Assembly: GCF_040703035.1 (NCBI RefSeq)
Contig: NZ_CP159996.1
Span: forward strand, 964,001-1,028,000
Source: Terribacillus aidingensis
GTDB taxonomy: Bacteria > Bacillota > Bacilli > Bacillales > Amphibacillaceae
DNA: 64,000 nt
Direction of reading: 5' to 3'
The notes beneath the pieces were generated by a model. That model searched no databases. It saw only the letters and a program-made list of their open reading frames with translations, and was not told the origin of the DNA. The position numbers were made by a program, and so were the translations under genes. This document shows positions 44,874 to 54,292 of the stretch, one piece after another (positions within the stretch are counted from its first letter, which is position 1; the number at the start of each line of letters is the position of its first letter).

Positions 44874-45244
44874 TATTCGTTGCCGTTTTTCTGATTCGCT
44901 TTGTCTTCCAGTTCTTTTAAGCTCTTTTCAATCTGAGCCAAGCTTTTCTGGATGTTTTTCTGATGTGGTTCAACTGTACGTTTCCAGCTGTCTATGGAAG
45001 TCTTCACTTCAGCTGATAATTCTTTGAACATAGCAGCGCCTTCTTTGGACGTTCTGGTGATCTGTTCTTTCAGCTGTGTACCTTCATTCTTCAAATTATT
45101 GAATGTAACCTTCCATTCGTCACTGCGCTGTTTAGCGTCTGCGCGCAGTTCACTGCCGGAGGATGGTGCTGTCAGCAATGTAATTGCAGCGCTGACGGTA
45201 CTGCCTACAAGTATACCTAAAGCGATTGATTTGCCACTTGCCAT
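44873..45244 (-). CDS. yhaH: YtxH-domain protein, YhaH-like
   Basis: A 123-residue protein with an N-terminal membrane-associated segment (about residues 5-25, KSIALGILVGSTVSAAITLLTAP), the YtxH/DUF948-like pattern, then a charged amphipathic coiled-coil tail. Resembles YhaH of B. subtilis, which is also close to hit. Start at ATG 45244 behind AAGGAG; the GTG nine bases upstream is too close to it. Function unknown. Confidence 0.72.
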   Translation of the reverse strand: MASGKSIALGILVGSTVSAAITLLTAPSSGSELRADAKQRSDEWKVTFNNLKNEGTQLKEQITRTSKEGAAMFKELSAEVKTSIDSWKRTVEPHQKNIQKSLAQIEKSLKELEDKANQKNGNE

Positions 45245-45316
45245 CGTCTCCACTCCTTCCTACTTCATTATACTATTTTCTCTTCCTATGTAGCAGTGAA
45301 ACCTGTTAGGACAATC

Positions 45317-45742
45317 TTATTGGATTTTACTGCTGATTGCTTCCGCCAATTCACCAAGTTGTTCACTGGCAGTATTGTCATGCTGTTCGAATGTAGCGTG
45401 GAAGCCGTCGTCTTTGCCGTATCTCGGGATTAGATGCACATGCAGATGAAAAACAGTCTGACCTGCTGCCGCTTCCGTGTTGCTCAATACGTTCAAACCA
45501 GCGGGCTGGAATGCTTCTTTAATTGCATTTGCGATCCGCGGTACACGTGAAAAAACTTCCTGTGCCACTTCGGGCGGTGTTTCGTATATATTCTTCGTAT
45601 GTGTTTTCGGGATGATGAGGGTGTGTCCCTTTGTCACCTGGCCGATGTCCATAAAAGCAAGTACGTGGTCATCTTCATAAACTTTCGCAGATGGCAGTTC
45701 GCCAGCAGCAATTTTACAGAAGATACAATCCTTTTCGTGCAT
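45317..45742 (-). CDS. hit: HIT family nucleotide-binding protein Hit
   Basis: A 141-residue HIT (histidine triad) protein. N-terminal zinc-type CIFCKI, and the triad HLHVHLIP near residue 98 are present. Family members hydrolyse or bind nucleoside phosphates and dinucleotides. It lies upstream of ecsA, as in B. subtilis, and is followed by yhaH on the same strand. Confidence 0.92.
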   Translation of the reverse strand: MHEKDCIFCKIAAGELPSAKVYEDDHVLAFMDIGQVTKGHTLIIPKTHTKNIYETPPEVAQEVFSRVPRIANAIKEAFQPAGLNVLSNTEAAAGQTVFHLHVHLIPRYGKDDGFHATFEQHDNTASEQLGELAEAISSKIQ

Positions 45743-45769
45743 ACGATCACTCCTTTAACGTGTATACAT

Positions 45770-45799
45770 ATTGTATAAAGGAATGGACATGCTTGTAAA
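45770..45799 (-). promoter_or_regulatory. sigma-A promoter of hit
   Basis: Read on minus: TTTACA (45799-45794), 18-bp spacer, TACAAT (45775-45770), 28 bp before the hit ATG. Confidence 0.65.
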
Positions 45800-45804
45800 G
45801 TAAG

Positions 45805-46025
45805 TCGAATAAAATAGGCAGACATCCCGTAACGGCCGGAATGTTGGAATTCTTCGCGTTTTGGGAGTGTCTGCCTTTGAAGCAAGGTTGCCAAGAGTAA
45901 AACCATTTCGAACTGTACAGCGGCTTACGAGGTTTGCGCCAGTACACTTTCAGCTTGCTTACAAATGTAAATCAGCTTACTTTTCGGACGTAGCGGTCTG
46001 TATCTCCTACCAACACCTCATTATA
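45805..46025 (-). ncRNA. candidate structured RNA in the hit-ecsA intergenic region
   Basis: No gene fits this interval. Read on minus, a perfect TATAAT lies at 46025-46020 and the candidate transcript ends in a 9-bp stem AGGCAGACA / TGTCTGCCT (plus coordinates 45816-45824 with 45868-45876; extended by TCCC/GGGA past a bulge), followed by TATTTTATT. That outlines an RNA of about 200 nt with a further internal GTAC-type hairpin. No -35 is convincing and I recognise no Rfam family; strand and boundaries are inference. Confidence 0.3.
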
Positions 46026-46117
46026 TTAAGAATGGGTCCTGCTTTGGAAACCCCTTGGCAACATCTTTGCTTCGTAATTAGTATGTGCAGGTTGTCAGAG
46101 GTTATAACCGTTTTATT

Positions 46118-46146
46118 TTGGCAAATACGGCGTGCTTTGGTAAACT
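46118..46146 (+). promoter_or_regulatory. sigma-A promoter of ecsA
   Basis: TTGGCA (46118-46123), 17-bp spacer, TAAACT (46141-46146), 36 bp before the ATG. Confidence 0.6.
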
Positions 46147-46182
46147 TTTAGCAGAAGCGTGCTTTAGAAAGGGGAAAGGGTA

Positions 46183-46929
46183 ATGCAGCCTTTATTACAT
46201 ATTAATTCACTGACAGGTGGGTATACACATAAAAATGTCCTGCACGATATATCGTTCCAAGTTGATGCAGGGGAAATTGTCGGGCTGATCGGCCTAAATG
46301 GTGCAGGAAAAAGTACGACGATCAAGCATATCATTGGTCTTATGCAGCCAAAGGGTGGCAGTATCCAGATCAATGGAAGCACGTTTGCTGAATCACCGGA
46401 AACTTATCGAAGCAATTTTTCCTATATACCGGAAATGCCGGTACTGTATGATGAATTGACGTTATACGACCATCTTCGTCTTACTGCGCAAGCATATGAT
46501 CTGTCAAAGGAGGAATTCGATAAGCGGCTTCCGCCTTTATTGAAGGAATTCCGGCTGGAAAAGAAACTGAAGATGTTCCCGGTCCATTTTTCGAAGGGGA
46601 TGCGTCAGAAAGTGATGATCATGTGTTCTTTCCTTGTCGAACCGGACCTTTACATCGTGGACGAGCCATTCGTCGGACTGGATCCGCTCGGTATTCAGTC
46701 CTATCTGCAGCTGATGAATCAAGCGAAGGAAAATGGAGCGGGCGTCCTCATGTCCACGCATATTTTGGCGACAGCCGAACGCTATTGTGATCGCATTGTC
46801 ATTTTGCATGATGGAAAGCTGCGGGCAGCTGGTACGATGGAAGAGCTGCGAAATGAATTCGATATGCGAAATGCCACACTGGATGATTTGTATGTACAGC
46901 TGACGAAAGAAGAAGACAGCCATGTTTAA
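46183..46929 (+). CDS. ecsA: EcsA ABC ATPase
   Basis: A 248-residue ATPase. Walker A GLNGAGKST, signature FSKGMRQK, Walker B YIVDEPFVGLDP, switch His in MSTHIL. EcsAB is an exporter-type ABC transporter of Bacillus; in B. subtilis loss affects secretion, sporulation, competence and intramembrane proteolysis by RasP. It overlaps ecsB by 8 bases and lies next to hit, the conserved order. Confidence 0.93.
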   Translation: MQPLLHINSLTGGYTHKNVLHDISFQVDAGEIVGLIGLNGAGKSTTIKHIIGLMQPKGGSIQINGSTFAESPETYRSNFSYIPEMPVLYDELTLYDHLRLTAQAYDLSKEEFDKRLPPLLKEFRLEKKLKMFPVHFSKGMRQKVMIMCSFLVEPDLYIVDEPFVGLDPLGIQSYLQLMNQAKENGAGVLMSTHILATAERYCDRIVILHDGKLRAAGTMEELRNEFDMRNATLDDLYVQLTKEEDSHV

Positions 46930-48136
46930 TGCAGAAACATTTTTCAAACAGCGGCTTACCGAGCACATGAAGGAAATGAATCGCTATTTGCGGTACATAT
47001 TCAACCAGCATCTTATGATAGCGATGCTGTTCCTGATCTCGGGGCTCGCTTATTATTATCAGCAGTGGCTAGAGGGATTAACTCCGGACTTTCCTGCGGC
47101 GCTTTTGATCGGTACTGTATTCGGTCTCCTGGCCAGCTACAGCCCTGTGCGGACTTTATTGAAAGAAGCAGATATGATATTCATGCTTCCGCTTGAGCCA
47201 AAGCTGCACCGCTATTTCAAATTAACCATAGGGTATAGCTTCTTTACGCAGCTTTACTTATTAATATTGGCTGCAGCAGCACTGGCGCCATTGTTCTTCG
47301 CGGCAGATCTAGGAGAGGGTTTTGCATCCTATCTGCTTGTATTTGTTGTTCTGCTCGTTTTCAAGCTTTGGAACCTTCATATGAATTGGTGGATGCTGAA
47401 GATACGGAATGTCAACATCAGAAGAATAGAACAGACACTGCGGCTGGTGCTGAACGTCGGAAGCTTTTGGCTGTTTTTACGAGGCAATCTTATTGCGGCG
47501 GCAGTTTTGACGGTTCTATTCGTCGTACTTCTTTTTGTGGACTATACGATCACCCGGAAGCAGGGTGGTCTGGCTTGGGACTTGCTGATCGAAAAAGACC
47601 AAGCACGAATGCAGGCGTTCTACCGCATTGCTAACCAATTTGCTGATGTACCGCACTTGAAGACAAAAGTCCATAAGCGGCAATCCCTCGTCAACCTCTT
47701 CACTAGTCGAGTTCCGTTCGAACAGAAGCATACTTATGATTATCTGTTCCGGATCACTTTTGTCAGAGGAGGGGACTATTTCGGTCTCTTTCTGCGGCTG
47801 ACGATTCTTGCTGGCGTCATCATTTACTTCATTCCGAATCTTTGGGTGCAGATGGCGTTCGCTTTATTGTTCCTTTATTTGACCGGTTTCCAGCTTATTG
47901 GAATGTGGAAGCATCACCGGACAATCGCTTGGATGGATCTTTATCCGGTAGCGGGTGATACGCGTAAGCGTGCATTGTTATCCCTTCTCCAGCAGCTGGC
48001 CATTATACAAGCAGTGCTGCTTAGTTTTGTATTCCTTCTCCGTATCGATGTGGTCGGTTTTGCTTTGGCACTTGTTGCCGGACTTGCCTTCGGTATCGGG
48101 TTTGTCCGTATGTATGTACCGAAACGGTTGAAATAG
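46922..48136 (+). CDS. ecsB: EcsB ABC transporter permease
   Basis: A 404-residue membrane protein with about eight hydrophobic segments in pairs and a polar central loop (about residues 200-260). Matches EcsB in length, position and N-terminal style. It is translationally coupled to ecsA. Confidence 0.9.
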   Translation: MFNAETFFKQRLTEHMKEMNRYLRYIFNQHLMIAMLFLISGLAYYYQQWLEGLTPDFPAALLIGTVFGLLASYSPVRTLLKEADMIFMLPLEPKLHRYFKLTIGYSFFTQLYLLILAAAALAPLFFAADLGEGFASYLLVFVVLLVFKLWNLHMNWWMLKIRNVNIRRIEQTLRLVLNVGSFWLFLRGNLIAAAVLTVLFVVLLFVDYTITRKQGGLAWDLLIEKDQARMQAFYRIANQFADVPHLKTKVHKRQSLVNLFTSRVPFEQKHTYDYLFRITFVRGGDYFGLFLRLTILAGVIIYFIPNLWVQMAFALLFLYLTGFQLIGMWKHHRTIAWMDLYPVAGDTRKRALLSLLQQLAIIQAVLLSFVFLLRIDVVGFALALVAGLAFGIGFVRMYVPKRLK

Positions 48137-48147
48137 GAGGGTTTCGG

Positions 48148-48861
48148 ATGGTGAATGACTATTATAAAGAAAGAAAACTGAAGGAAGCGATGTTTTATTA
48201 TCATTCCCTGCAGAGGCGCGGCGGCAGGTTTCAACGGCTTTCCAAAGGAACGCAGGATACTATTACAGATAAAATTCCGGCAGCTGTTCATACTGCAATT
48301 ACGACAGCTATCCGCCAAATGATAGAACTCAGCCTGACGTCTTCCAACTACATCTATCCAATCAAGGTCGAACAGAAATGGAGTTTCGAGCAACGTGAGA
48401 AAGAGGTTCGGAAGGTCATCAATCGTTATAAAACAACGGCGAGATTGGAAGGTGCCGGTACTGGCGCTGGAGGTATCCTCTTAGGAATGGCCGATTTTCC
48501 GCTTCTCCTTAGCATCAAAATGAAATGCCTATTTGATATTGGCAGAATCTATGGTTTTGATGTGACAGCTTTCAGTGAACGTGTTTTCTTGCTGCAGATT
48601 TTCAGTGCCACTTTCTCAAGCAGTGAAACGAGGATTAAGCTATGGGAAGAAATCCGTGATTGGAACAAAGTTACCGGTGCTATCGAGGATGTGAATTGGA
48701 GGGTACTGCAGCAAGAATACCGTGACCATATTGATTTGATCAAAATGGTACAGATGCTGCCAGGTGTCGGAGCTTTCGTCGGTGCCATTATTAATGGGAA
48801 GTTTCTTGAACAGTTAGGTACAGCTGCGATGCATGCATACCGCATCCGGATGTTAACATAA
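48148..48861 (+). CDS. ecsC: EcsC family protein
   Basis: A 237-residue protein with EcsC-typical GAGTGAGGILLGMADFPLLLSIKMKCL and the hydrophobic surface patch PLLLSIKMKCLFDIGRIYGFD. Present at the end of the ecs operon as in B. subtilis; function unknown. Twelve bases after ecsB. Confidence 0.88.
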   Translation: MVNDYYKERKLKEAMFYYHSLQRRGGRFQRLSKGTQDTITDKIPAAVHTAITTAIRQMIELSLTSSNYIYPIKVEQKWSFEQREKEVRKVINRYKTTARLEGAGTGAGGILLGMADFPLLLSIKMKCLFDIGRIYGFDVTAFSERVFLLQIFSATFSSSETRIKLWEEIRDWNKVTGAIEDVNWRVLQQEYRDHIDLIKMVQMLPGVGAFVGAIINGKFLEQLGTAAMHAYRIRMLT

Positions 48862-48863
48862 AA

Positions 48864-48899
48864 AAGAACAGCGTGAAAAATCACGCTGTTCTTTTTTTT
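48864..48899. terminator. terminator of ecs operon
   Basis: AGAACAGCGTG / CACGCTGTTCT, loop AAAAAT, T8. The opposing amidohydrolase ends at its edge. Confidence 0.9.
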
Positions 48900-50062
48900 C
48901 ATTGGTAAGCAATACATGTGCTGAGTAATGTCTTGGCAGCAATGCTCATTGCTCTTTCATCAAAGTCAAATTTCGGATGGTGATGCGGATAATAATGATC
49001 TTCTTTCTTAGCACCGGTAAAGAAGAAAGCTCCTGGTTTGTTGTGCAGATAATAAGAGAAATCCTCACCAGTCATCGTAGGCAGTACCTTGTTAGCTTCC
49101 TTGACTTCTTCGACTTGTTTCGAAGCATCCAGTACCAATTGAGCTTCGGCTGGATGGTTGATTACTGGCGGGTATCCTTCGATATAGTCATATTTATAGC
49201 TTGCGTCGTTAGCGGTTGTAATACCTTTCAGTACATTCTCGATTTCCACTTTGATCTGTTCCTGCACCGAAGTGTCAAATGTACGGACTGTTCCAGTAAG
49301 CTTGGCTGTTCCGGCAACTACATTGAAAGCTGCGCCAGCCTCGAAAGTACCGACGGTGAGAACCGCTGTTGACAATGGATCCAAGCGGCGGCTGATAATT
49401 TGCTGAAGCGCTGTTACGACTTGAGATCCGATAAGTACGGCATCCTTTGTCTGGTGCGGCTGAGCACCATGACCGCCTTTACCGATGATTTCAATTTCAA
49501 ATCGATCTGCTCCTGCCATGAATTCTTTATCTGCTGTTTCAATTGTACCAAGCGGCGTGTTCGACCAGAGGTGGGTTCCGAACACGGCATCCACGTCATC
49601 TAGGATACCAGTTTCAATAATCGGCTTTGCTCCGCCTGGTGCATATTCTTCTGCATGCTGGTGGACGAAAACAAGCGTTCCTGGTAACTCGTCCTGCAAT
49701 GCTTTGGCTGCTTTGGCGATGCCAAGCAGAGTAGCTGTATGTCCATCATGACCGCATGCATGCATAACATTCGGTACTGTAGATTTGTAAGGTACATCAT
49801 TTTCTTCTTGGATTGGCAATGCATCAAAATCTGCACGCAAGGCAATCTTCTTACCGGGCTTTCCGCCTTTGAGAGTGGCAACTACACCATTACCTCCAAC
49901 GTTCTTTTCGTAGGGAATACCAAGTTCCTCGTATGTATTTGCAATATATGCAGCTGTCTTTTCTTCTTTAAAGGACAGTTCTGGATGCTGATGAAGGTAT
50001 CTTCTTGTGGCAACCATATCTTCATACAGTTCATCGATTTTGGTAAAAAATTTCGCTAGCAT
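48899..50062 (-). CDS. M20 family amidohydrolase (YhaA/AmhX-like)
   Basis: A 387-residue metal-dependent amidohydrolase. Motifs: HACGHDGHTATLLG (Cys/His metal ligands), HQHAEEYAPGGA (catalytic Glu pair), GKGGHGAQPH in the lid, and MTGEDFSYYL near the end. This is the N-acyl-amino acid/IAA-amino acid hydrolase type. It lies after ecsC as yhaA does in B. subtilis. Confidence 0.87.
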   Translation of the reverse strand: MLAKFFTKIDELYEDMVATRRYLHQHPELSFKEEKTAAYIANTYEELGIPYEKNVGGNGVVATLKGGKPGKKIALRADFDALPIQEENDVPYKSTVPNVMHACGHDGHTATLLGIAKAAKALQDELPGTLVFVHQHAEEYAPGGAKPIIETGILDDVDAVFGTHLWSNTPLGTIETADKEFMAGADRFEIEIIGKGGHGAQPHQTKDAVLIGSQVVTALQQIISRRLDPLSTAVLTVGTFEAGAAFNVVAGTAKLTGTVRTFDTSVQEQIKVEIENVLKGITTANDASYKYDYIEGYPPVINHPAEAQLVLDASKQVEEVKEANKVLPTMTGEDFSYYLHNKPGAFFFTGAKKEDHYYPHHHPKFDFDERAMSIAAKTLLSTCIAYQ

Positions 50063-50153
50063 GCTGCACCAGCCTCCTTATTCATATGAAATAAGACCAG
50101 TATAGCACATTTCCTATTAATAATTATTGATTTATTCAGAAAAATGCATAGGA

Positions 50154-50182
50154 AAACCCATAACCGAATGGTTATGGGTTTG
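50154..50182 (-). terminator. terminator of the ferritin-like gene
   Basis: AAACCCATAACC / GGTTATGGGTTT with GAAT loop; on minus a TTTTCC tail follows. Confidence 0.8.
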
Positions 50183-50187
50183 ATACT

Positions 50188-50649
50188 TTAGGATAGGCGG
50201 GAGTCGCTCAAAAGACGGTTGAGCTCGTCACGGTGGTTTGTTTCATCAGCAATCATATCTTCCAGCTTGGTGGCAAGCTCTGTCAAGTTAAGCTCTTCAG
50301 CCTGTTTTCTGCGTTTTTCATAACGGTCGATTGTATCCTGTTCTGCATCTCGTGCTTCTGTTAGCATTTTCTTTACATCGGTGTGATATGGTACTTCAGC
50401 TGGAACAGTGGATGGTACGCCGCCGAGTGTTACAATCTTATCTGCTAAATATTTTGCATGTCCGATTTCGTCCGTGATTTCATCCTCGAAAAATGGTTTC
50501 AAAAACGCACGATATAGGCCTGAAACTGCAGAGCTGTATGTTGTATACATGATGGAAGCGGCATATTCATTTGCCAAGTCTACGTTCAAGCCATCAATAA
50601 GTTCCTGTAGTTGAGAGTCGTCCTTGATTTTTCTAACATTGTCTGCCAT
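50188..50649 (-). CDS. ferritin-like (bacterioferritin/Dps-like) diiron protein
   Basis: A 153-residue four-helix-bundle protein. Metal-binding ExxH patterns are visible as EITDEIGHAKYL and IADETNHRDEL, with a first-helix Glu in LANEYAASIMY; this is the bacterioferritin-like pattern. It may store iron or handle peroxide. Start MADNVRK at 50649 behind AAAGGATGATAAAC; the longer frame to 50733 lacks such a site. It lies a few kb from the heme genes. Confidence 0.82.
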   Translation of the reverse strand: MADNVRKIKDDSQLQELIDGLNVDLANEYAASIMYTTYSSAVSGLYRAFLKPFFEDEITDEIGHAKYLADKIVTLGGVPSTVPAEVPYHTDVKKMLTEARDAEQDTIDRYEKRRKQAEELNLTELATKLEDMIADETNHRDELNRLLSDSRLS

Positions 50650-50747
50650 GTTTATCATCCTTTCTGATTGGCTATCTAGTAAGGTATATTCCCCTGGTAT
50701 TTGTTTTCTAAACAAGTGCCATAGTACAATCAATCAGAGGTGACAAG

Positions 50748-51404
50748 ATGGAACTCACGAATAGAAAAAGATACATACTGCTATTTACAATTGCGATTAT
50801 CGCAGCAACTATATTCACGATCGATGTAAGACTCCATACAGATCCGCTGCTGGATCAATGGACAGCTCCATTTGCGGAATCATTGCAGGGAACATTTTGG
50901 TATGAAGTATTCCGTTGGATTACAGAGCTTGGTTCGAGCATTGTACTGAGCGTGCTTGCATTTTTATTTGGTTTATTCTTAGCTATTGGTAAACGAGATC
51001 TTATTGGAGCAGGTATTGTATTTACGGCTACCGCTCTAGGTTATCAATTCAATTTCCTTATTAAACAATTGGTAGAGAGGGAGCGCCCGACGATTCTGGC
51101 GTTAGTGGATGGTGAGGGATTCAGTTTTCCATCGGGCCATTCCATGGTGTCCTTTATTACATATGGCATCATCCTGTATTTCCTTTGGCATTACCTTAAA
51201 AGCAGCCAGCGGTATATCGCTGGCTGCATAGCAGCTGTTATCGTCCTGCTGGTTGGCTTTAGCCGGTATGTTCTCCGCGTCCACTATTTGACTGATGTAC
51301 TGGCCGGATTCGCGTACGGAATGATCTTTCTGGTCATCTGGATTTTGTTATATAAATGGCTGCAGCACAAGCTTGGAAAAAGAGAAAAAGTGCGCTCTTA
51401 TTGA
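50748..51404 (+). CDS. PAP2-type membrane phosphatase
   Basis: A 218-residue, about six-helix protein. The three PAP2 motifs are present: KQLVERERP, SFPSGHSM and SRYVLRVHYLTDV. It probably dephosphorylates undecaprenyl-pyrophosphate or phosphatidylglycerophosphate outside the membrane (YodM/BcrC-like); substrate uncertain. In B. subtilis yhgB lies near, but I cannot match it. Confidence 0.82.
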   Translation: MELTNRKRYILLFTIAIIAATIFTIDVRLHTDPLLDQWTAPFAESLQGTFWYEVFRWITELGSSIVLSVLAFLFGLFLAIGKRDLIGAGIVFTATALGYQFNFLIKQLVERERPTILALVDGEGFSFPSGHSMVSFITYGIILYFLWHYLKSSQRYIAGCIAAVIVLLVGFSRYVLRVHYLTDVLAGFAYGMIFLVIWILLYKWLQHKLGKREKVRSY

Positions 51405-51412
51405 TATAGCAG

Positions 51413-51453
51413 AAAAAAAGGCCTGTCCGTGTAATCGGACAGGCCTTTTTTTA
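51413..51453. terminator. bidirectional terminator
   Basis: 17-bp arms AAAAAAAGGCCTGTCCG / CGGACAGGCCTTTTTTT around TGTAAT. Confidence 0.92.
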
Positions 51454-51945
51454 TTCGTTGTCGATCTGGTAAGTGGTGACATATGCTGGTCCGCCACTGA
51501 ATGGCGGCTTTTTCGGCTGGTCGGCATCTTTTTTATGAGCATGCTGAAAAGCTTCTGATTTCTTCCAATCCTCGAAGTGCTGTTTGGATTCCCATGCTGT
51601 CAGCACTAGATACGTGTTTCCCTCTTGAGGACGAAGCACCCGGAGCGCTTTGAACCCGGGAGTTTGATCGATTTTGCCGGCTCTGCGTTTGAATACATCT
51701 TCAAAAATCGGCCGGCCTTCGTCTGTGACCGGAATATTGTTGATGGCGATATAACCTTCATCTGGAAGGCTGCCTGTGCCCGTTACCTGTTCATAGGTTC
51801 GCGGCGCCGTGAATTTAGCTGCATTTGGTTCTTCTGTATAAGCGAGGGCTCCCTCTGCTCCTTCGAACACCCAGATTTTTGCTTTATCTTTCGCCTTTAG
51901 CTGGCGAAGAAATTCAGTAGTACCACTGGTGAAGTGTACGATCAT
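51451..51945 (-). CDS. hmoB: HmoB-like heme-degrading monooxygenase
   Basis: A 164-residue protein with a C-terminal antibiotic-biosynthesis-monooxygenase (ABM) fold. NNIPVTDEGRPIFEDVF...RAGKIDQTPGFKALRVLRP and the late HFEDWKKSEAFQHAH (likely axial His) resemble HmoB (YhgC). It opens heme to biliverdin-like product and iron. In B. subtilis yhgC is immediately next to pbpF-hemEHY, as here. The start codon lies behind CAGGAGG. Confidence 0.85.
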   Translation of the reverse strand: MIVHFTSGTTEFLRQLKAKDKAKIWVFEGAEGALAYTEEPNAAKFTAPRTYEQVTGTGSLPDEGYIAINNIPVTDEGRPIFEDVFKRRAGKIDQTPGFKALRVLRPQEGNTYLVLTAWESKQHFEDWKKSEAFQHAHKKDADQPKKPPFSGGPAYVTTYQIDNE

Positions 51946-52111
51946 TTGTATTCAACCTCCTGGCAGTATGTTAAAGTCAGTGTAGCAATTACGTATTGTG
52001 TAATGCAAGCTAGGACTCCATTCGATAGAAAGATGGGTAAATGGCATTTTTTGTCGTATAATATAGGTTATAGAATGAACATGGGGATACGTTAGAGGTG
52101 AAAGAAACGTT

Positions 52112-54292
52112 ATGAAACGATCAGAACATAAGCAGCACATACGGATGCGGCGGAAGACTCTATATCTTCTCGTGGCGGGTATCATATTGGCGGGAATGAC
52201 CGCTGCCTATATCCTGTTATTTTTCGGAGGAAGACTCGTTATCGATAAAGATGACCTGACATTGAAAGCTGCTTCGACAGTTGAGAACCAGGATGGGGAA
52301 GTCATAGCGGAATTCTATGAAGAAAACCGGGAGCCTGTCAAATTCGATGAGATTTCCGAACATGTGAAAAACGCTTTTGTTTCCATAGAAGACGCCCGGT
52401 TCTACAGTCATCATGGCATTGATCTTCGAGCAACTGCGCGAGCTTTGTACCGTGACATTCTGGCGATGAGCAAAGTGGAGGGCGGAAGTACGATTACACA
52501 GCAAACCGCCAAAAATCTCTTTTTCAAAAATGATAAGACCTTTACCCGGAAAGCGAAGGAAGCGATGGCTGCTATATACTTGGAGAGGCATTACACGAAG
52601 AAGCAGATACTCGAATATTATCTGAATGAAATTTATTTTGCTCATGGTCTTTATGGAATAGAGTCAGCTGCGAATTATTACTTCAATAAAAGCGCAAGCG
52701 ATCTGACACTTTCGGAAAGTGCGATGCTTGCAGCTCTGTCAAAAGCACCAAATACGTACTCGCCGAATAATAACCCTGATCTGGCGAAGGAAAGACGTAA
52801 TCTCGTGCTGGACGAGATGGAAGAACAGGGCTACATTACAGCCGAAGAGAAGGAAGCTGCGCAGGCGGAAGAACTTGGTGTGACTGAGCCTGAAGAAGAG
52901 CAAGAGCGTCCTTGGATCGAAAGCTATATTGATTTGGTAGCAGAAGAAGCGCAGGAGAAATATGATTTATCTCTGGAAAATCTGCGTACTGGCGGTTACC
53001 GGATCGTAGTGAATGTGGATGAAGATATCCAACGCACAGCTTATAATACAATGCAGGATGATACGTATTTCGATGGCTCGACCGATAGCATTGAAGGGGC
53101 CTTTGTCATGCTTGATCAAAATTCCGGTAAAATCGTCGCAGCTGTGGGGGCGCGTGAGTTCCAATACGGCGACATAAACCGTGTGACAGTCCAGAGACAG
53201 CCAGGCTCTGTGATGAAGCCGCTTGCGGTGTATGGACCAGCATTGGATACAGGAGATTACAATGCGTATAGTGAGCTGCCGGATGAGAAGAAGACTTACG
53301 ATGATGACTACACGGTATCTAACCATAACGATCAGTATGAAGGAGATATCACGATGTATGAAGCCGTGCAGGAATCGAAGAATACAACAGCTGTTTGGCT
53401 GCTTGATCAAATCGGTATCAAAACAAGCAAATCGTATTTGGAGAAGATGCACATCGACCTGCCGGAGGATAAAGGTCTATCGATTGCCCTTGGCGGCTTG
53501 AAGAAAGGACTGACGCCGCTGCAAGTCGCGGAGGGATTCCGCACGTTCGCCCATGAGGGCCAATGGATCGAATCACAGTCCATCAACGCGATTTATGACC
53601 GCAACGGGGAAGCGGCCTTCAAGGCTGAACCTCAAACAGAAGATGTATTCTCGGAACAGACTGCCTGGGATATGACACGTATGCTGCAAGGAGTCATCAC
53701 CGGCGGTACCGGAACGGCTGGTACTTATTATGGTGCCTTGGCTGGAAAGACGGGAACGACGCAGCATCCGACTGTGGATGATGCAGATAAGGATGCTTGG
53801 TTTGCCGGATACACACCGGAATATGTCGCGGTAAGCTGGATGGGGTATGACAAAACAAACGATGAAAACTATCTGGAGAGCGGCAGTTCGATGCCTACTG
53901 CTCTGACGAAATCGATTTTGCGCCAAGTTTCCCAATATCGGACAATGTCCACGAGCTTCGAAAAGCCGGAAAATGCAGAGGATATCGGTGGTCCGGTTGA
54001 ATTGCCGACCATAACGGATGCTTCGATTTCATATGGTTTCGGCGGCCTGCGGATCGTCAATGCTGATTTGACTTGGACAGCGAGCGAAGACAAGCGAATC
54101 ATCTATCATATTTACAAAGAAACAGACAATGGAGCAGAGAAAATCGGTGAAGTACAAGGAAAGGGATCCTTTACAGTGGATAAAGTCAATCCGCTGAAAG
54201 ATACTTCCTATTATGTAGTTCCATTCAACCCGCTGACAGATGAAAGCGGTGCTGAATCCAACCATACAGTCCTATCCGGTTTCGGATTCTGA
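52112..54292 (+). CDS. pbpF: class A penicillin-binding protein PbpF (PBP2C-like)
   Basis: A 726-residue bifunctional PBP. One N-terminal transmembrane helix (about residues 17-40) anchors it; the glycosyltransferase domain has its catalytic Glu in SIEDARFYSHHGI; the transpeptidase carries SxxK as PGSVMKPL, SxN as QESKNTT and KTG as LAGKTGTTQHP. Fibronectin-III-like C-terminal segment. Builds peptidoglycan; in B. subtilis PbpF contributes to spore germ-cell wall. Upstream of hemE as in B. subtilis. Confidence 0.93.
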   Translation: MKRSEHKQHIRMRRKTLYLLVAGIILAGMTAAYILLFFGGRLVIDKDDLTLKAASTVENQDGEVIAEFYEENREPVKFDEISEHVKNAFVSIEDARFYSHHGIDLRATARALYRDILAMSKVEGGSTITQQTAKNLFFKNDKTFTRKAKEAMAAIYLERHYTKKQILEYYLNEIYFAHGLYGIESAANYYFNKSASDLTLSESAMLAALSKAPNTYSPNNNPDLAKERRNLVLDEMEEQGYITAEEKEAAQAEELGVTEPEEEQERPWIESYIDLVAEEAQEKYDLSLENLRTGGYRIVVNVDEDIQRTAYNTMQDDTYFDGSTDSIEGAFVMLDQNSGKIVAAVGAREFQYGDINRVTVQRQPGSVMKPLAVYGPALDTGDYNAYSELPDEKKTYDDDYTVSNHNDQYEGDITMYEAVQESKNTTAVWLLDQIGIKTSKSYLEKMHIDLPEDKGLSIALGGLKKGLTPLQVAEGFRTFAHEGQWIESQSINAIYDRNGEAAFKAEPQTEDVFSEQTAWDMTRMLQGVITGGTGTAGTYYGALAGKTGTTQHPTVDDADKDAWFAGYTPEYVAVSWMGYDKTNDENYLESGSSMPTALTKSILRQVSQYRTMSTSFEKPENAEDIGGPVELPTITDASISYGFGGLRIVNADLTWTASEDKRIIYHIYKETDNGAEKIGEVQGKGSFTVDKVNPLKDTSYYVVPFNPLTDESGAESNHTVLSGFGF

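Noticed and set aside
45861..46151. 96-codon plus-strand frame upstream of ecsA
   Set aside because: Overlaps the ecsA promoter, has no ribosome site and an unusual composition.
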